Shown here piece by piece: positions 40,406 through 49,465 of a DNA stretch of 64,000 nt (positions are counted from its first letter, which is position 1; every line of letters starts with the position of its first letter). The position numbers and the translations under genes are program-made. Source of the DNA: CAYWRZ01 sp964460845 (GTDB lineage Bacteria > Bacteroidota > Bacteroidia > Flavobacteriales_D > UBA2798); assembly GCA_964460845.1 (NCBI GenBank), contig CAYWRZ010000001.1, positions 124,001-188,000 on the forward strand. Reading direction: 5' to 3'. A model generated the notes under the pieces. That model made no database searches and was not told the origin of the DNA. It was given only the letters and a program-made list of their open reading frames with translations.

Positions 40406-41299
40406 TCAGGGCGTAAAACTGCCGGGAGCCAACCAACCACTTACCACCCCGCTTACCCGCACCCATTCGCCACAGCAACCCGTTACGGTAAGCCGGGTAC
40501 CGGGCTTGACCCGATCCACCACCGCAGCGTCTCTGTCGGGCTCATTATACACTGCCACCTCCTGATTTCCGGAAGCCAAAACCACTTTTACCGAAGCGAA
40601 ATGGGCTTTGATCCAGGTGAACCGGTACTTTTCGACTTTATCTTCTTTCTCCTTACCGATTACATTTTCCAGTTGAACCCAGTCTTCGTACCAACCGCGG
40701 ATTTGTAAGGTCAACTGTTCGCCCTCTTTGGCTTCGAGCGTAAACAGCATTTCTCCGTCGGTTCCGGGCCAATCCCTCACATTGGTACCTATCCCTTCGG
40801 CATCCGAGAACAGCGCAGTGATGTCGCAGCCCCCGCAGTAACCTGAGTAGCGAGGCGAATCAGAAGCTTGCCAACGCCGAAAGAGGTATATCTGATCTGA
40901 ACCGATCAGTTGTAATTCCAGCTTATCCGCCTCCAGCTTTAGTATCTCGAACACGAAATAATTACCTGGGTTTTCTCCCTCTTCAAGACGTATAAACCGT
41001 CCGCCGGACGAAGGCTTCACTCCGGGACGCGGATATTCTGCATAAAATTCGAGCGGGTTGCGCGAAACGAGCTGCTCGTTATACTGATCTATCCATGTAT
41101 TGTCTTCAAAAACAACCGTATGACTCATGTCGCGACGGTTTTCCCATTTGCCCTGAAGCTTTGCGGCGGTAGTTTCTTCTTTTTCCTTTTCGGCTGTTGT
41201 AGAAGACTGCGCAGCCGGCTCATTTCCACAAGAAAAAAGGCCTGTCAGCAGAAAAAAACACACCAAAGCAAGAACACCAAAGGGCCGTTTCGTACGCAT
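40406..41299 (-). CDS. Lipoprotein with two SH3-like domains (duplicate 2)
   Basis: This is a 297-residue paralog of the gene at 39402-40304, collinear along its full length: lipobox LTGLFSC, KLQGKWENRRDMSHTVVFED, FVFEILKLEADKLELQLIGS, GTNVRDWPGTDGEMLFTLEA and the C-terminal RVKPGTRLTVTGCCGEWVRV. It begins 1 bp after the kbl stop, so it is probably read through from kbl, unlike its duplicate. The middle regions differ most between the copies (for example the linker after the first SH3 block). Confidence 0.83.
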   Translation of the reverse strand: MRTKRPFGVLALVCFFLLTGLFSCGNEPAAQSSTTAEKEKEETTAAKLQGKWENRRDMSHTVVFEDNTWIDQYNEQLVSRNPLEFYAEYPRPGVKPSSGGRFIRLEEGENPGNYFVFEILKLEADKLELQLIGSDQIYLFRRWQASDSPRYSGYCGGCDITALFSDAEGIGTNVRDWPGTDGEMLFTLEAKEGEQLTLQIRGWYEDWVQLENVIGKEKEDKVEKYRFTWIKAHFASVKVVLASGNQEVAVYNEPDRDAAVVDRVKPGTRLTVTGCCGEWVRVSGVVSGWLAPGSFTP

Positions 41300-41300
41300 C

Positions 41301-42488
41301 TTACTTAATCACACCGAGCTCGCGCCCTACTTTGGTAAAGGCCGCTATGGCCCGGTCGAGGTGTTCTTTTTCGTGTCCGGCCGAGAGCTGCACGCGAATA
41401 CGCGCCTGCCCTTTGGGCACTACGGGGAAGAAAAATCCGGTTACGTAAATGCCTTCTTCCAGCAGCTTGTCGGCAAAAACCTGCGAAAGCTTGGCATCGT
41501 ACAGCATGATTGGTACAATGGCCGAATCGCCGTCTTTGATGTCGAATCCTGCGGTTTTAATGGCCGTTTTGAAATAGCGTATGTTCTCTTCGAGCTTATC
41601 GCGCAGATCGGTGGTTTCGCTCAGCATATCGAATACGGCTATCGAAGCGCCGGTGATATGCGGAGCCAATGAGTTAGAAAACAGGTAGGGCCTCGAACGC
41701 TGACGCAACATTTCGATAATCTCTTTGCGCCCGGTGGTAAACCCGCCCATCGCACCGCCCAAGGCTTTGCCGAGTGTCCCGGTAATCAGATCGACACGTC
41801 CCATCACGTTGCGCAATTCGACGCTGCCACGCCCCGTTTTTCCAATGAAACCGGTGGCATGACTCTCGTCAACCATTACGAGCGCATCGTATTTATCGGC
41901 CAAATCACAGATTTTATCCAACGGCGCCACAAATCCGTCCATTGAAAAGACCCCATCGGTCACTATCAGCCTGAAGCGTTGTGCCTGTGCTTTTTTGAGC
42001 TGCTCTTCGAGATCGGCCATATCACAGTTCTTGTAGCGGTAACGCTGTGCTTTACAAAGCCTTACCCCGTCTATGATGGAAGCGTGGTTCAGCTCGTCCG
42101 AAATGATGGCATCCTGTTCGCCGAGCAGGGGCTCAAAAACACCGCCGTTGGCATCGAAGCAGGCCGCATAGAGAATGGTATCTTCGGTGCCGAGAAAAGC
42201 GGCTATTTTCTGTTCAAGTTCTTTGTGAATATCCTGCGTACCGCAGATAAAACGTACGGAAGAAACGCCGTATCCCCGACTGTCGAGCGAACGGTGGGCG
42301 GCTTCAATCACCCGCGGGTGAGAAGAAAGACCGAGGTAATTGTTGGCACAAAAAATAAGCACTTCTTTGCCGTTTACCGTAACGGCAGCACCTTGTGGCG
42401 AGGTGATCACACGTTCGCGCTTAAAAAGTCCCGACTCTTCTATCTGTTGCAGCTCCTGCTGCAGGTGTTCCTGAAATTTTCCGTACAT
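41301..42488 (-). CDS. kbl: Glycine C-acetyltransferase (2-amino-3-ketobutyrate CoA ligase)
   Basis: This PLP enzyme cleaves 2-amino-3-ketobutyrate with CoA to glycine and acetyl-CoA in threonine breakdown. It has 395 residues, with FCANNYLGLSSHPRVIEAAH near residue 50, MVDESHATGFIGKTGRG near 207, and the PLP lysine in ITGTLGKALGGAMGG near 241. The alpha-oxoamine synthase fold also includes BioF and serine palmitoyltransferase; the overall length and sequence favour Kbl. The threonine dehydrogenase partner is not adjacent. Confidence 0.9.
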   Translation of the reverse strand: MYGKFQEHLQQELQQIEESGLFKRERVITSPQGAAVTVNGKEVLIFCANNYLGLSSHPRVIEAAHRSLDSRGYGVSSVRFICGTQDIHKELEQKIAAFLGTEDTILYAACFDANGGVFEPLLGEQDAIISDELNHASIIDGVRLCKAQRYRYKNCDMADLEEQLKKAQAQRFRLIVTDGVFSMDGFVAPLDKICDLADKYDALVMVDESHATGFIGKTGRGSVELRNVMGRVDLITGTLGKALGGAMGGFTTGRKEIIEMLRQRSRPYLFSNSLAPHITGASIAVFDMLSETTDLRDKLEENIRYFKTAIKTAGFDIKDGDSAIVPIMLYDAKLSQVFADKLLEEGIYVTGFFFPVVPKGQARIRVQLSAGHEKEHLDRAIAAFTKVGRELGVIK

Positions 42489-42575
42489 GACAATAAATTA
42501 AGCTTGTGTGGTAAAAGTAAACATTAGCCTGTGAAAAGCGGAATGCGGGAGCTGAAAAAAGAGATTCGCGCGTGT

Positions 42576-43598
42576 TTACTGCGCTTTTACCAGCTCTTCG
42601 AGGGTTTTTATCCAAAGCGGGCTGTCGTTGAGGCTTTCGACTAATTGCAAATGCGTACCGCCGTGCGCTTCGAACAGATCTTTGTATTCGTAGCCGATTT
42701 CTACGGTAGTTTCGAGGCAATCGGCCACAAAAGCGGGCGAAAAAACGAGCAGGCGTTTTACACCTTTGGCAGCCAGCTCTTCGATTACTTTATCGGAATA
42801 AGGCTGAATCCAGGGATCGCGCCCCAACCTCGACTGGAAAGCAACGGTATAACGTTCGGTGGGAATGCCCAGCTCGGCCGCCAAAAGGCGTGTCGTAGCA
42901 TAACATTCAGCCTTATAGCAATAGCGGTTTTCTTCATTGATTTCGTGACGGCAGGGGTGTGCTTCGCAGGGTTTACCGTCGCGGTGCGCCTTATCGACCT
43001 GACGCTCGGGCAAGCCGTGGTAGCTGAAAAGAATATGGTCGAACGAATCGGGGTTATGGATCTTTGCTTTTTCGGCAAATGCCCGGATATAGCCGGGGTT
43101 ATCGAAATAAGGCCCTACTATGCTGATTTCGGGGATCACCCACCAGCGACGGATAATCCGCATGGCTTTTTCGAGCGCTGATCCGGTGCTGGAAGAGGCG
43201 TATTGGGGGAAAAGAGGAAGAAGGATGATTTTATGATAACCGGCTTTCTGCATACGTCCCAGCACTTCGTCGAGCGAGGGATTCTGGTAGCGCATGGCCA
43301 GTTCAACGGTATAATTTTCGGGCAGCGCCTGTTGCAGCAATTGCTGCACTTTACGACCGTATATCAGCAATGGCGAGCCTTCGGGTGTCCAAAGCATCCT
43401 GTAAATTTTCGCCGACTTAGGCGCACGAAAGGGCACGATAATGCCATTCACCAGCAGCATTCGCGCCAGCGGCGCAATGTCAATTACACGCGGGTCGTTG
43501 AGAAACTCAGACAGGTAACGCCGTACGTCTTTTACCGAAGGACTGTCGGGCGTGCCCAGGTTAATGAGCAATACTCCTGTTTTTACTGGCTGACCCAC
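42576..43598 (-). CDS. hemH: Ferrochelatase
   Basis: The enzyme inserts ferrous iron into protoporphyrin IX, the last step of protohaem synthesis. It has 340 residues, with GVLLINLGTPDSPSVKDVRR near the start, LPLFPQYASSSTGSALEKAM in the centre, the metal-inserting His in FSYHGLPERQ, and the Glu-bearing VFSPAFVADCLETTVEIG near the end. It lies 18 bp after lpdA on the same strand. Confidence 0.96.
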   Translation of the reverse strand: MGQPVKTGVLLINLGTPDSPSVKDVRRYLSEFLNDPRVIDIAPLARMLLVNGIIVPFRAPKSAKIYRMLWTPEGSPLLIYGRKVQQLLQQALPENYTVELAMRYQNPSLDEVLGRMQKAGYHKIILLPLFPQYASSSTGSALEKAMRIIRRWWVIPEISIVGPYFDNPGYIRAFAEKAKIHNPDSFDHILFSYHGLPERQVDKAHRDGKPCEAHPCRHEINEENRYCYKAECYATTRLLAAELGIPTERYTVAFQSRLGRDPWIQPYSDKVIEELAAKGVKRLLVFSPAFVADCLETTVEIGYEYKDLFEAHGGTHLQLVESLNDSPLWIKTLEELVKAQ

Positions 43599-43616
43599 GT
43601 CGTAAAACGGTGAAGA

Positions 43617-45020
43617 TTAAAGGTTCAGCGCGCGTTTTCCGGTAGCATCGAGCGCCGCTTCTTTGATGCCTTCGGCATAAGTGGGGTGTGCATGGCAAAT
43701 GCGGGCAATGTCTTCGGCCGAAGCACGGTATTCCATCGCCACTACGGCTTCCATGATCATGTCGGCGGCACGGGGCCCGATAATATGTACGCCCAGCACT
43801 TCATCGGTTTCTTTGTCGGCTAATACTTTTACCAGTCCGTCGATATCCATGCTTGCACGGGCGCGGGCACTGGCTTTAAAGGGGAATTGCCCCACTTTAT
43901 AGGCACGACCCTCTTTTTTAAGGGTTTCTTCGGTAGCGCCTACGGCCGCCACTTCGGGCCAGGTATAGACTACTCCGGGAATAAGATTATAATCGAGATG
44001 CGGTTTCTGACCGGCAATCGCTTCGGCTACAAACACGCCTTCTTCTTCGGCTTTATGCGCCAGCATGGGACCCCGCACTACATCGCCGATGGCGTAGATA
44101 CCGGGCACATTGGTGCGCAGGTGGTCATCGACTAGCACACGACCGCGATCGTCGAGCTGCACGCCGGCTTTGTCAAGACCGAGGTTTTCGGTATAAGGCT
44201 TGCGACCTACGGCTACGAGGCAATAATCCCCTTTCAGCTCCAATTTTTCTCCTTTTGCACTTTCGGCGCTGACGGTCACCTCTTTGGCAGCCGCTTTCAC
44301 ACCACTTACCTTATGATTGAGGTAAAATTCAAAGCCCAGCTTTTTGAGCGATTTCTGCAATTCTTTGCCCATGCTGCCGTCCATCGTGGCAATGAGGGAA
44401 GAAGCGTATTCTACCACCGACACTTTCGCGCCCAAACGGGCATAGACGGAGCCCAGCTCAAGGCCGATCACACCGGCACCTATGATGACCAGGTGCTTCG
44501 GAATTTCGGTGAGACTCAGCGCTTCGGTCGATGTGATGACTCTTTTTTTATCGATCGTTACACCGGGCAGCGAAGCGGGCTTGGAACCGGTAGCGATAAT
44601 GGTATTGGTGGTTTCGAGCGTTACGATTTTATCTTTATCGTCTTTCACATCAATACGGGTCTTGGAAAGAAAAGAGGCATGACCGTGAAACACGTCGATT
44701 TTATTTTTTTTCATGAGGTAATCGATACCACCTGAGGTTTGCGCCACTACGTCGTTTTTGCGCTTGATCATTTGGCCGAGATCCACTTTCAGTCCTTTCA
44801 CCTCAATACCATGCTCGCTAAATGTATGGCCTGCATTGTGGAAATGTTCGGATGAATCGAGCAGTGCTTTCGAGGGGATACAGCCCACATTGAGACAGGT
44901 GCCGCCAAGCGATTTGTAACGCTCTACCAACGCCGTTTTCATGCCAAGCTGCGCACAGCGGATTGCCGAGATGTATCCGCCGGGACCGGAGCCTATCACC
45001 ACTACATCGTATTTACTCAT
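43617..45020 (-). CDS. lpdA: Dihydrolipoyl dehydrogenase
   Basis: This is the FAD- and NAD-dependent E3 subunit of pyruvate and 2-oxoglutarate dehydrogenase complexes and the glycine cleavage system. The ATG at 45020 (MSKYDVVVIGSGPGGYISAI) gives 467 residues. The redox pair is in GGTCLNVGCIPSKALL near residue 40, the NAD motif in VIIGAGVIGLELGSVYARLG, and the catalytic His-Glu in ICHAHPTYAEGIKEA. A frame extension to 45056 is not supported. Confidence 0.97.
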   Translation of the reverse strand: MSKYDVVVIGSGPGGYISAIRCAQLGMKTALVERYKSLGGTCLNVGCIPSKALLDSSEHFHNAGHTFSEHGIEVKGLKVDLGQMIKRKNDVVAQTSGGIDYLMKKNKIDVFHGHASFLSKTRIDVKDDKDKIVTLETTNTIIATGSKPASLPGVTIDKKRVITSTEALSLTEIPKHLVIIGAGVIGLELGSVYARLGAKVSVVEYASSLIATMDGSMGKELQKSLKKLGFEFYLNHKVSGVKAAAKEVTVSAESAKGEKLELKGDYCLVAVGRKPYTENLGLDKAGVQLDDRGRVLVDDHLRTNVPGIYAIGDVVRGPMLAHKAEEEGVFVAEAIAGQKPHLDYNLIPGVVYTWPEVAAVGATEETLKKEGRAYKVGQFPFKASARARASMDIDGLVKVLADKETDEVLGVHIIGPRAADMIMEAVVAMEYRASAEDIARICHAHPTYAEGIKEAALDATGKRALNL

Positions 45021-45128
45021 GGAAATGGATTTAAAATTGTGCGTACGAAGGTACAAATTATGTTGAAAGTTGGAGCCTATTTGACAGGAAGGAAACGCGG
45101 CTGTACAGCCGTTTGGTCTGTTCCCGGC

Positions 45129-45980
45129 TTATTGCAGCGACTTAAAAACCGTGGGCAAGTGCAATTGAAAACCCAGCGAAGCATATTGTTCTAAAAAGAA
45201 GAAATGCTGCACCGCTTTGTATCCGCTGCGACGGTAGGTAAGCACGTCGTTCATATCCATAAAGCCACCTTTGAGGCTGAGCTGGAAAAAGAAATACCGG
45301 CCCATATCGAGCCTGATTCCACCATGCGCATCGACGCCCCAGCCTGCCACGTGAAAAACATTGGCTCCAGGCTCTCCGAAGGCCGACACGTCGCTCCTGG
45401 GCACCAGCAAACCGGCACCGAACCCGAGCTGACCGCTGAGCACAAATTTACCGCGAGACGAGGCCCACCAACGTTCGTAATAATCGAGCTCAGCGCTAAG
45501 GTAATTTAACCCGTCGGTATGTTCGTACATGAGAAAGTCAGGATTGATCAGTATCGGATCGCCCTCGTATTCACCTTCATAATTGGGTGAAGCCTGCGCC
45601 TCAATCACACCGGTAATGCGCACCTGCTGATATTGCCTGACTACATATTTCATGTGGTCATACCCCATCGTTAAGGCCCATTTGTCTTTAAAAAAATACC
45701 CAGCCCTGATGTTAAACTGCGGAATAGATAATTGCTTCGGATTAAAATATATGTCGGGGCTAAAAGAACTTGGCCGATCGGTAGCGCTAACGCCATGAAG
45801 GGTATAATCATATCCCGTACCCACCATACGGATATCGCTGTGGGTATATTGACTGCGGTTGTATCCCCAACTGAGGTATGTTAGCCCTTTACGTGTACCG
45901 ACGGTTTCAGGTAAAACGGATTGTGCACCGGCAAACGACATTCCGGCAAAGCAGGCAAACACAAGAAGTGTACGTTTCAT
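45129..45980 (-). CDS. Secreted beta-barrel-like protein of unknown function
   Basis: The protein has 283 residues with a signal peptide (MKRTLLVFACFAGMSFAGAQ). The mature protein is rich in aromatic, alternating strands (LTYLSWGYNRSQYTHSDIRM, FNIRAGYFFKDKWALTMGYD, YFFFQLSLKGGFMDMNDVLT) and ends in GFQLHLPTVFKSLQ, consistent with an outer-membrane barrel. I recognise no named family. It is a single gene, with a -7 element at 45998-46005. Confidence 0.75.
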   Translation of the reverse strand: MKRTLLVFACFAGMSFAGAQSVLPETVGTRKGLTYLSWGYNRSQYTHSDIRMVGTGYDYTLHGVSATDRPSSFSPDIYFNPKQLSIPQFNIRAGYFFKDKWALTMGYDHMKYVVRQYQQVRITGVIEAQASPNYEGEYEGDPILINPDFLMYEHTDGLNYLSAELDYYERWWASSRGKFVLSGQLGFGAGLLVPRSDVSAFGEPGANVFHVAGWGVDAHGGIRLDMGRYFFFQLSLKGGFMDMNDVLTYRRSGYKAVQHFFFLEQYASLGFQLHLPTVFKSLQ

Positions 45981-45997
45981 GTAGGAAAAATGTGAGA

Positions 45998-46005
45998 CAA
46001 AGGTA
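45998..46005 (-). promoter_or_regulatory. -7 promoter element of the barrel protein gene
   Basis: TACCTTTG on the minus strand, 17 bp before the ATG at 45980, matches TAnnTTTG. Confidence 0.5.
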
Positions 46006-46080
46006 TAAGTTCACAGAATATACAGCGAATGAAAAAAAAATGTATATTGTAAGAGGTAGATATATAACTCACAACGTCCT

Positions 46081-46290
46081 ATGCTTACAGGAACAGTGAA
46101 ATTTTATAACAGGAAAAACAAGTTCGGCTTTATCCGGGTGGATGAGTCGGGGCTGGAAATTTATGTTAAGTCCAACGGTCTTTTGGATGAAATTGCCGAC
46201 GGGGATCGGGTCGAATTTGAAATGAAAGAGCACCCCAAAGGACCCGTAGCCGTGGATGTGAAGCTGCTGAAAACCCCGCCCGAAGCCTGA
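46081..46290 (+). CDS. Divergent cold-shock domain protein
   Basis: This is a 69-residue single cold-shock domain, an RNA/ssDNA-binding OB fold. The RNP1 region reads GTVKFYNRKNKFGFIRVD (usual KWFN..KGFGFI), and the RNP2 region reads EIYVKSNGLL in place of the usual VFVHxSAI, so the conserved His is Lys. The C-terminal DRVEFEMKEHPKGPVAVDVK is typical. It is a single short gene; CSD proteins act as RNA chaperones. Confidence 0.88.
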   Translation: MLTGTVKFYNRKNKFGFIRVDESGLEIYVKSNGLLDEIADGDRVEFEMKEHPKGPVAVDVKLLKTPPEA

Positions 46291-46337
46291 TTTTTCATTC
46301 TTCGCGTCTTGGATATCCATTGTTTGGTTATGCTTGT

Positions 46338-46345
46338 TAATTTTG
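46338..46345 (+). promoter_or_regulatory. -7 promoter element of the glycosyltransferase gene
   Basis: TAATTTTG followed by CAG, 22 bp before the TTG start at 46368; matches TAnnTTTG. Confidence 0.45.
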
Positions 46346-46367
46346 CAGTCAAAACAAACAACGCATT

Positions 46368-47453
46368 TTGCCACGGATACTCTTTATAGCGGCTCATCGT
46401 CCCGATCGGTCACCCAGCCAACGCTTCAGGTTTGAGCAATACCTCGATTTTCTGCGATCCAGCGGATACGACTGTGATTTCTCCTGGTTATTGGACGAGG
46501 CCGACGACAAATTATTTTACCGCCCCGGCCACTACTGGCAGAAGCTCGATTTGCTTCGCCGAACCTGGCGTAAACGCCGTAACGATGTCAGAAAAGCCGG
46601 AGCGTACGATATTATTTTCGTACAGCGCGAAGCCTTTATGACCGGTTCCACCCGTTTTGAAAAAGCTTTCAAAGCCTCTGGAGCCAAGCTCGTATTCGAT
46701 TTCGACGACGCGATATGGAACCTCGACATTTCGGAGGCTAACAAAAAGTTCAGTTTCCTGAAAAACCCGGCTAAAACTTCTAAAATCATCGAAATGGCCG
46801 ATTTGGTCATTGCCGGTAACGCCTATTTAGCCGATTACGCACGGCCTTACAATTCGCAGATAAAAATTATTCCTACCACGATAGATACCGAATCGTACCG
46901 GCGCATTCCGCGTACTGCCGACCCTGATCGGTTTACCATTGGCTGGAGCGGGAGCCTCACCACGATCAAACATTTTGAATACGCCCTTCCTTTTCTGAAA
47001 ATACTGCGGGAAAAATACGGCGAGCGGATGCAGGTAAAAGTAATCGGCGATCCCGATTATTCGAACGAAGCGTTGGGCATACGCGGCATTGGCTGGAATA
47101 AGCACAGCGAATTGGAAGAATTATCCTCGTTCGATATCGGTATTATGCCCCTGCCTGACGATGAATGGACAAAAGGCAAATGCGGACTCAAAGGTCTTCA
47201 GTATATGGCACTCGAAATTCCCACGGTGATGTCGCCCGTAGGCGTTAATTCTGATATCATTACACAAGGTAAAGACGGCTTTCTGACCCGTGAAACCGGC
47301 GAATGGGTAGAATACATCACGCGCCTGATCGAAAATCCTGAGCTGCGTGAGCGCATGGGAAAAGCGGCACGGCAAACCGTAATCGAACGCTACTCAGTGC
47401 TTTCACAGCAGGAGGTTTACCTCCAAAGCTTCAATACCTTGCTTAACCGATGA
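46368..47453 (+). CDS. Glycosyltransferase, GT-B fold (family 4-like)
   Basis: This is a 361-residue enzyme. The first codon I can support is TTG at 46368 (LPRILFIAAHRPDRSPSQRF); no in-frame ATG occurs before the conserved N-terminus, and the -7 box is just upstream. GT4-type features: FDFDDAIW in the N-terminal domain, IIPTTIDTESYRRIP linker, TIGWSGSLTTIKHFEYALPF opening the second domain, and GIMPLPDDEWTKGKCGLKGL with the donor-binding Glu/Lys region. Donor and acceptor are unknown; a role in surface glycan assembly is plausible. Confidence 0.85.
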   Translation: MPRILFIAAHRPDRSPSQRFRFEQYLDFLRSSGYDCDFSWLLDEADDKLFYRPGHYWQKLDLLRRTWRKRRNDVRKAGAYDIIFVQREAFMTGSTRFEKAFKASGAKLVFDFDDAIWNLDISEANKKFSFLKNPAKTSKIIEMADLVIAGNAYLADYARPYNSQIKIIPTTIDTESYRRIPRTADPDRFTIGWSGSLTTIKHFEYALPFLKILREKYGERMQVKVIGDPDYSNEALGIRGIGWNKHSELEELSSFDIGIMPLPDDEWTKGKCGLKGLQYMALEIPTVMSPVGVNSDIITQGKDGFLTRETGEWVEYITRLIENPELRERMGKAARQTVIERYSVLSQQEVYLQSFNTLLNR

Positions 47454-47467
47454 AAATTATACATTTG
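47439..47467 (+). promoter_or_regulatory. gcvT promoter
   Basis: TTG, 18 nt, TACATTTG: a good -33/-7 pair overlapping the end of the glycosyltransferase gene and about 38 bp before the gcvT ATG. Confidence 0.6.
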
Positions 47468-47505
47468 TACTTACAGTAAGTTTTTCTTTTTTATTCTTTT
47501 ACCAA

Positions 47506-48606
47506 ATGGATACCACCGTTACGCTCAAACACACCGCGCTTAGCGATACACATATTGCCCTCGGCGCCAAAATGGTGCCTTTTGCAGGCTACCTGATGCC
47601 CGTTTCTTATTCGGGCCTCAACGACGAACACCAAACCGTGCGCGATGCCGCCGGTATCTTCGACGTGTCGCACATGGGCGAATTTATCGTGGAAGGCCCG
47701 GGAGCGCTCGATCTTATCCAGCGTGTCACATCCAACGACGCTTCTACACTGAGCGACGGGAAAGCCCAATATTCTTACCTGCCCAACGAAGAGGGCGGCA
47801 TTGTGGATGATTTGCTGATTTACCGCCTGCAGGAAGAGAAATACCTGCTCGTGGTGAACGCTTCCAACATCGAAAAAGACTGGAACTGGATTCAGCGTTT
47901 CAACACCGGAAACGTAACGATGAAAAACATTTCTGACGACACTTCACTGCTGGCTATCCAAGGCCCCAAGGCCACGGCTATCCTGCAAAAGCTGACCGAC
48001 ACCGACCTTTCTTCCATTCCCTATTACGCCTTCCGTACAGGCCGTTTTAACGGGGTGGACGAGGTCATAATTTCCAATACCGGCTATACCGGATCAGGCG
48101 GATTTGAACTCTATTTCCCCAATGCACACGCCGTTTCTTTCTGGAACGCCATCCTCGAAGCCGGAAGCGAAGAAGGCATCAAGCCCGCAGGATTAGGGGC
48201 ACGCGACACCTTGCGTCTTGAAATGGGATTCTGCCTCTACGGCAACGATATCGACGATACCACCTCTCCCTTCGAAGCCGGATTAGGCTGGATCACCAAG
48301 TTCAGCAAAGAATTTACACACAGCGCCGCTTTGGCCGAAGAGAAAGCCAAAGGAGTAAGCCGTAAATTAGCCGGGTTTGAGATGATCGATCGCGGCATAC
48401 CGCGTCATGGCTACGAAATCACGAACGAGGCCGGAGACGTTATAGGTATCGTCACCTCAGGCACACAAGCGCCTACCCTGCAAAAAGGGATCGGACTGGG
48501 TTATGTACCGACCGCCCTTGCGCAACCCGGAAGCGAGATCTATATCCGCGTGCGTGACAAAGCGCTCAAAGCGGTGATCGTAAAACTGCCTTTCCTGAAA
48601 AAGTAA
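47506..48606 (+). CDS. gcvT: Glycine cleavage system T protein (aminomethyltransferase)
   Basis: The protein transfers the methylene group from the aminomethyl-lipoyl H protein to tetrahydrofolate, releasing ammonia. It has 366 residues: MVPFAGYLMPVSYSGLNDEH near residue 24, the catalytic Asp region FDVSHMGEFIVEGPGA, SNTGYTGSGGFELYFPN near 187, and RDTLRLEMGFCLYGNDID near 230. GcvH and GcvP are not nearby; the E3 partner lpdA is 2.5 kb upstream on the other strand. Confidence 0.97.
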   Translation: MDTTVTLKHTALSDTHIALGAKMVPFAGYLMPVSYSGLNDEHQTVRDAAGIFDVSHMGEFIVEGPGALDLIQRVTSNDASTLSDGKAQYSYLPNEEGGIVDDLLIYRLQEEKYLLVVNASNIEKDWNWIQRFNTGNVTMKNISDDTSLLAIQGPKATAILQKLTDTDLSSIPYYAFRTGRFNGVDEVIISNTGYTGSGGFELYFPNAHAVSFWNAILEAGSEEGIKPAGLGARDTLRLEMGFCLYGNDIDDTTSPFEAGLGWITKFSKEFTHSAALAEEKAKGVSRKLAGFEMIDRGIPRHGYEITNEAGDVIGIVTSGTQAPTLQKGIGLGYVPTALAQPGSEIYIRVRDKALKAVIVKLPFLKK

Positions 48607-48628
48607 ATCGGGAATTTAATTCCGTCGT

Positions 48629-49399
48629 ATGTCAAAACCCGTAATAGAAGCGTGCTTTTCGCCGTACCTCTACCCCGTGTACCGCGATGAAGAAAGTATT
48701 GTGGTAGTAATCGACATCCTGCGTGCCACTTCGGCCATGTGTACAGCCTTTATGTATGGGGTCGAAAAAATTATTCCGGTAGCTACCGTCGAAGAGGCCT
48801 GGGATTATAAGCAACGTGGTTTTATCGCCGGAGCCGAGCGCGATGCAGTGCCGGTCGAAGGATTTGATTTCGGAAACTCGCCCTTCAGCTACATGAACGA
48901 GCACATAAAAGGGCAAACCATTGTCATTACCACTACCAACGGCACACAGGCCATCGAAGCTGCGCGCGACGCCTACAAAGTGGTGATCGGTTCCTTTCTC
49001 AACCTAAGCGCGCTCTGCGATTTTCTGCTTAGCGAAAAACGAAATGTGCTGTTGCTTTGTTCGGGATGGAAAAATAAATTCAATCTCGAAGATGCGCTTT
49101 TTGCCGGTGCGGTTACCGAAGCGCTTTCGGTGCAGCACGAAGTCTTTCAACCGGGCGATGGCGCACTCGCGTTAAAATACCTTTACCAACGGGCGAGGCA
49201 GGATCCGTACAAATTTCTACACAATGCTTCGCACAAAGAAAGGCTGGCCAAATTGGGCTTGAAAGACGATATCAAATACTGTCTGCAGCCCGATACTACC
49301 CGCATTATTCCGATACTTAAAGGTCACTCGCTCGAAAAAATGAGCTGGGAAGATGCATACGCGACGCTTCCCGGAAACGGGGCTTTTAAGGTGAAATAA
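48629..49399 (+). CDS. comB: 2-phosphosulfolactate phosphatase (ComB family)
   Basis: This is a 256-residue, Mg-dependent phosphatase family protein. ComB hydrolyses 2-phosphosulfolactate in coenzyme M synthesis in methanogens. In Bacteroidota the same fold probably serves sulfolactate or sulfonolipid precursor metabolism, though this is inference. Family blocks: VVVIDILRATSAMCTAF near residue 24, AGAERDAVPVEGFDFGNSPF near 68, VITTTNGTQAI near 96 and LCSGWKNKFNLEDALFAGAV near 147. It lies 22 bp after gcvT, likely co-transcribed. Confidence 0.87.
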   Translation: MSKPVIEACFSPYLYPVYRDEESIVVVIDILRATSAMCTAFMYGVEKIIPVATVEEAWDYKQRGFIAGAERDAVPVEGFDFGNSPFSYMNEHIKGQTIVITTTNGTQAIEAARDAYKVVIGSFLNLSALCDFLLSEKRNVLLLCSGWKNKFNLEDALFAGAVTEALSVQHEVFQPGDGALALKYLYQRARQDPYKFLHNASHKERLAKLGLKDDIKYCLQPDTTRIIPILKGHSLEKMSWEDAYATLPGNGAFKVK

Positions 49400-49465
49400 G
49401 TCCGAAGTTTCATTTTGAGTTTTTTTTGGAAATGAAGGTAGTGCAGGCACACTTACCTTTACGGC

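Larger units (their letters stand above)
40318..41312 (-). repeat. Tandem duplication, copy 2 (promoter copy, lipoprotein gene, true kbl end)
   Basis: This is the second unit: a copy of the rplM promoter region (40318-40405), the paralogous lipoprotein gene and the genuine 3' end of kbl. The junction with copy 1 lies near 40316-40320, where kbl tail sequence abuts the promoter segment. Confidence 0.85.
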
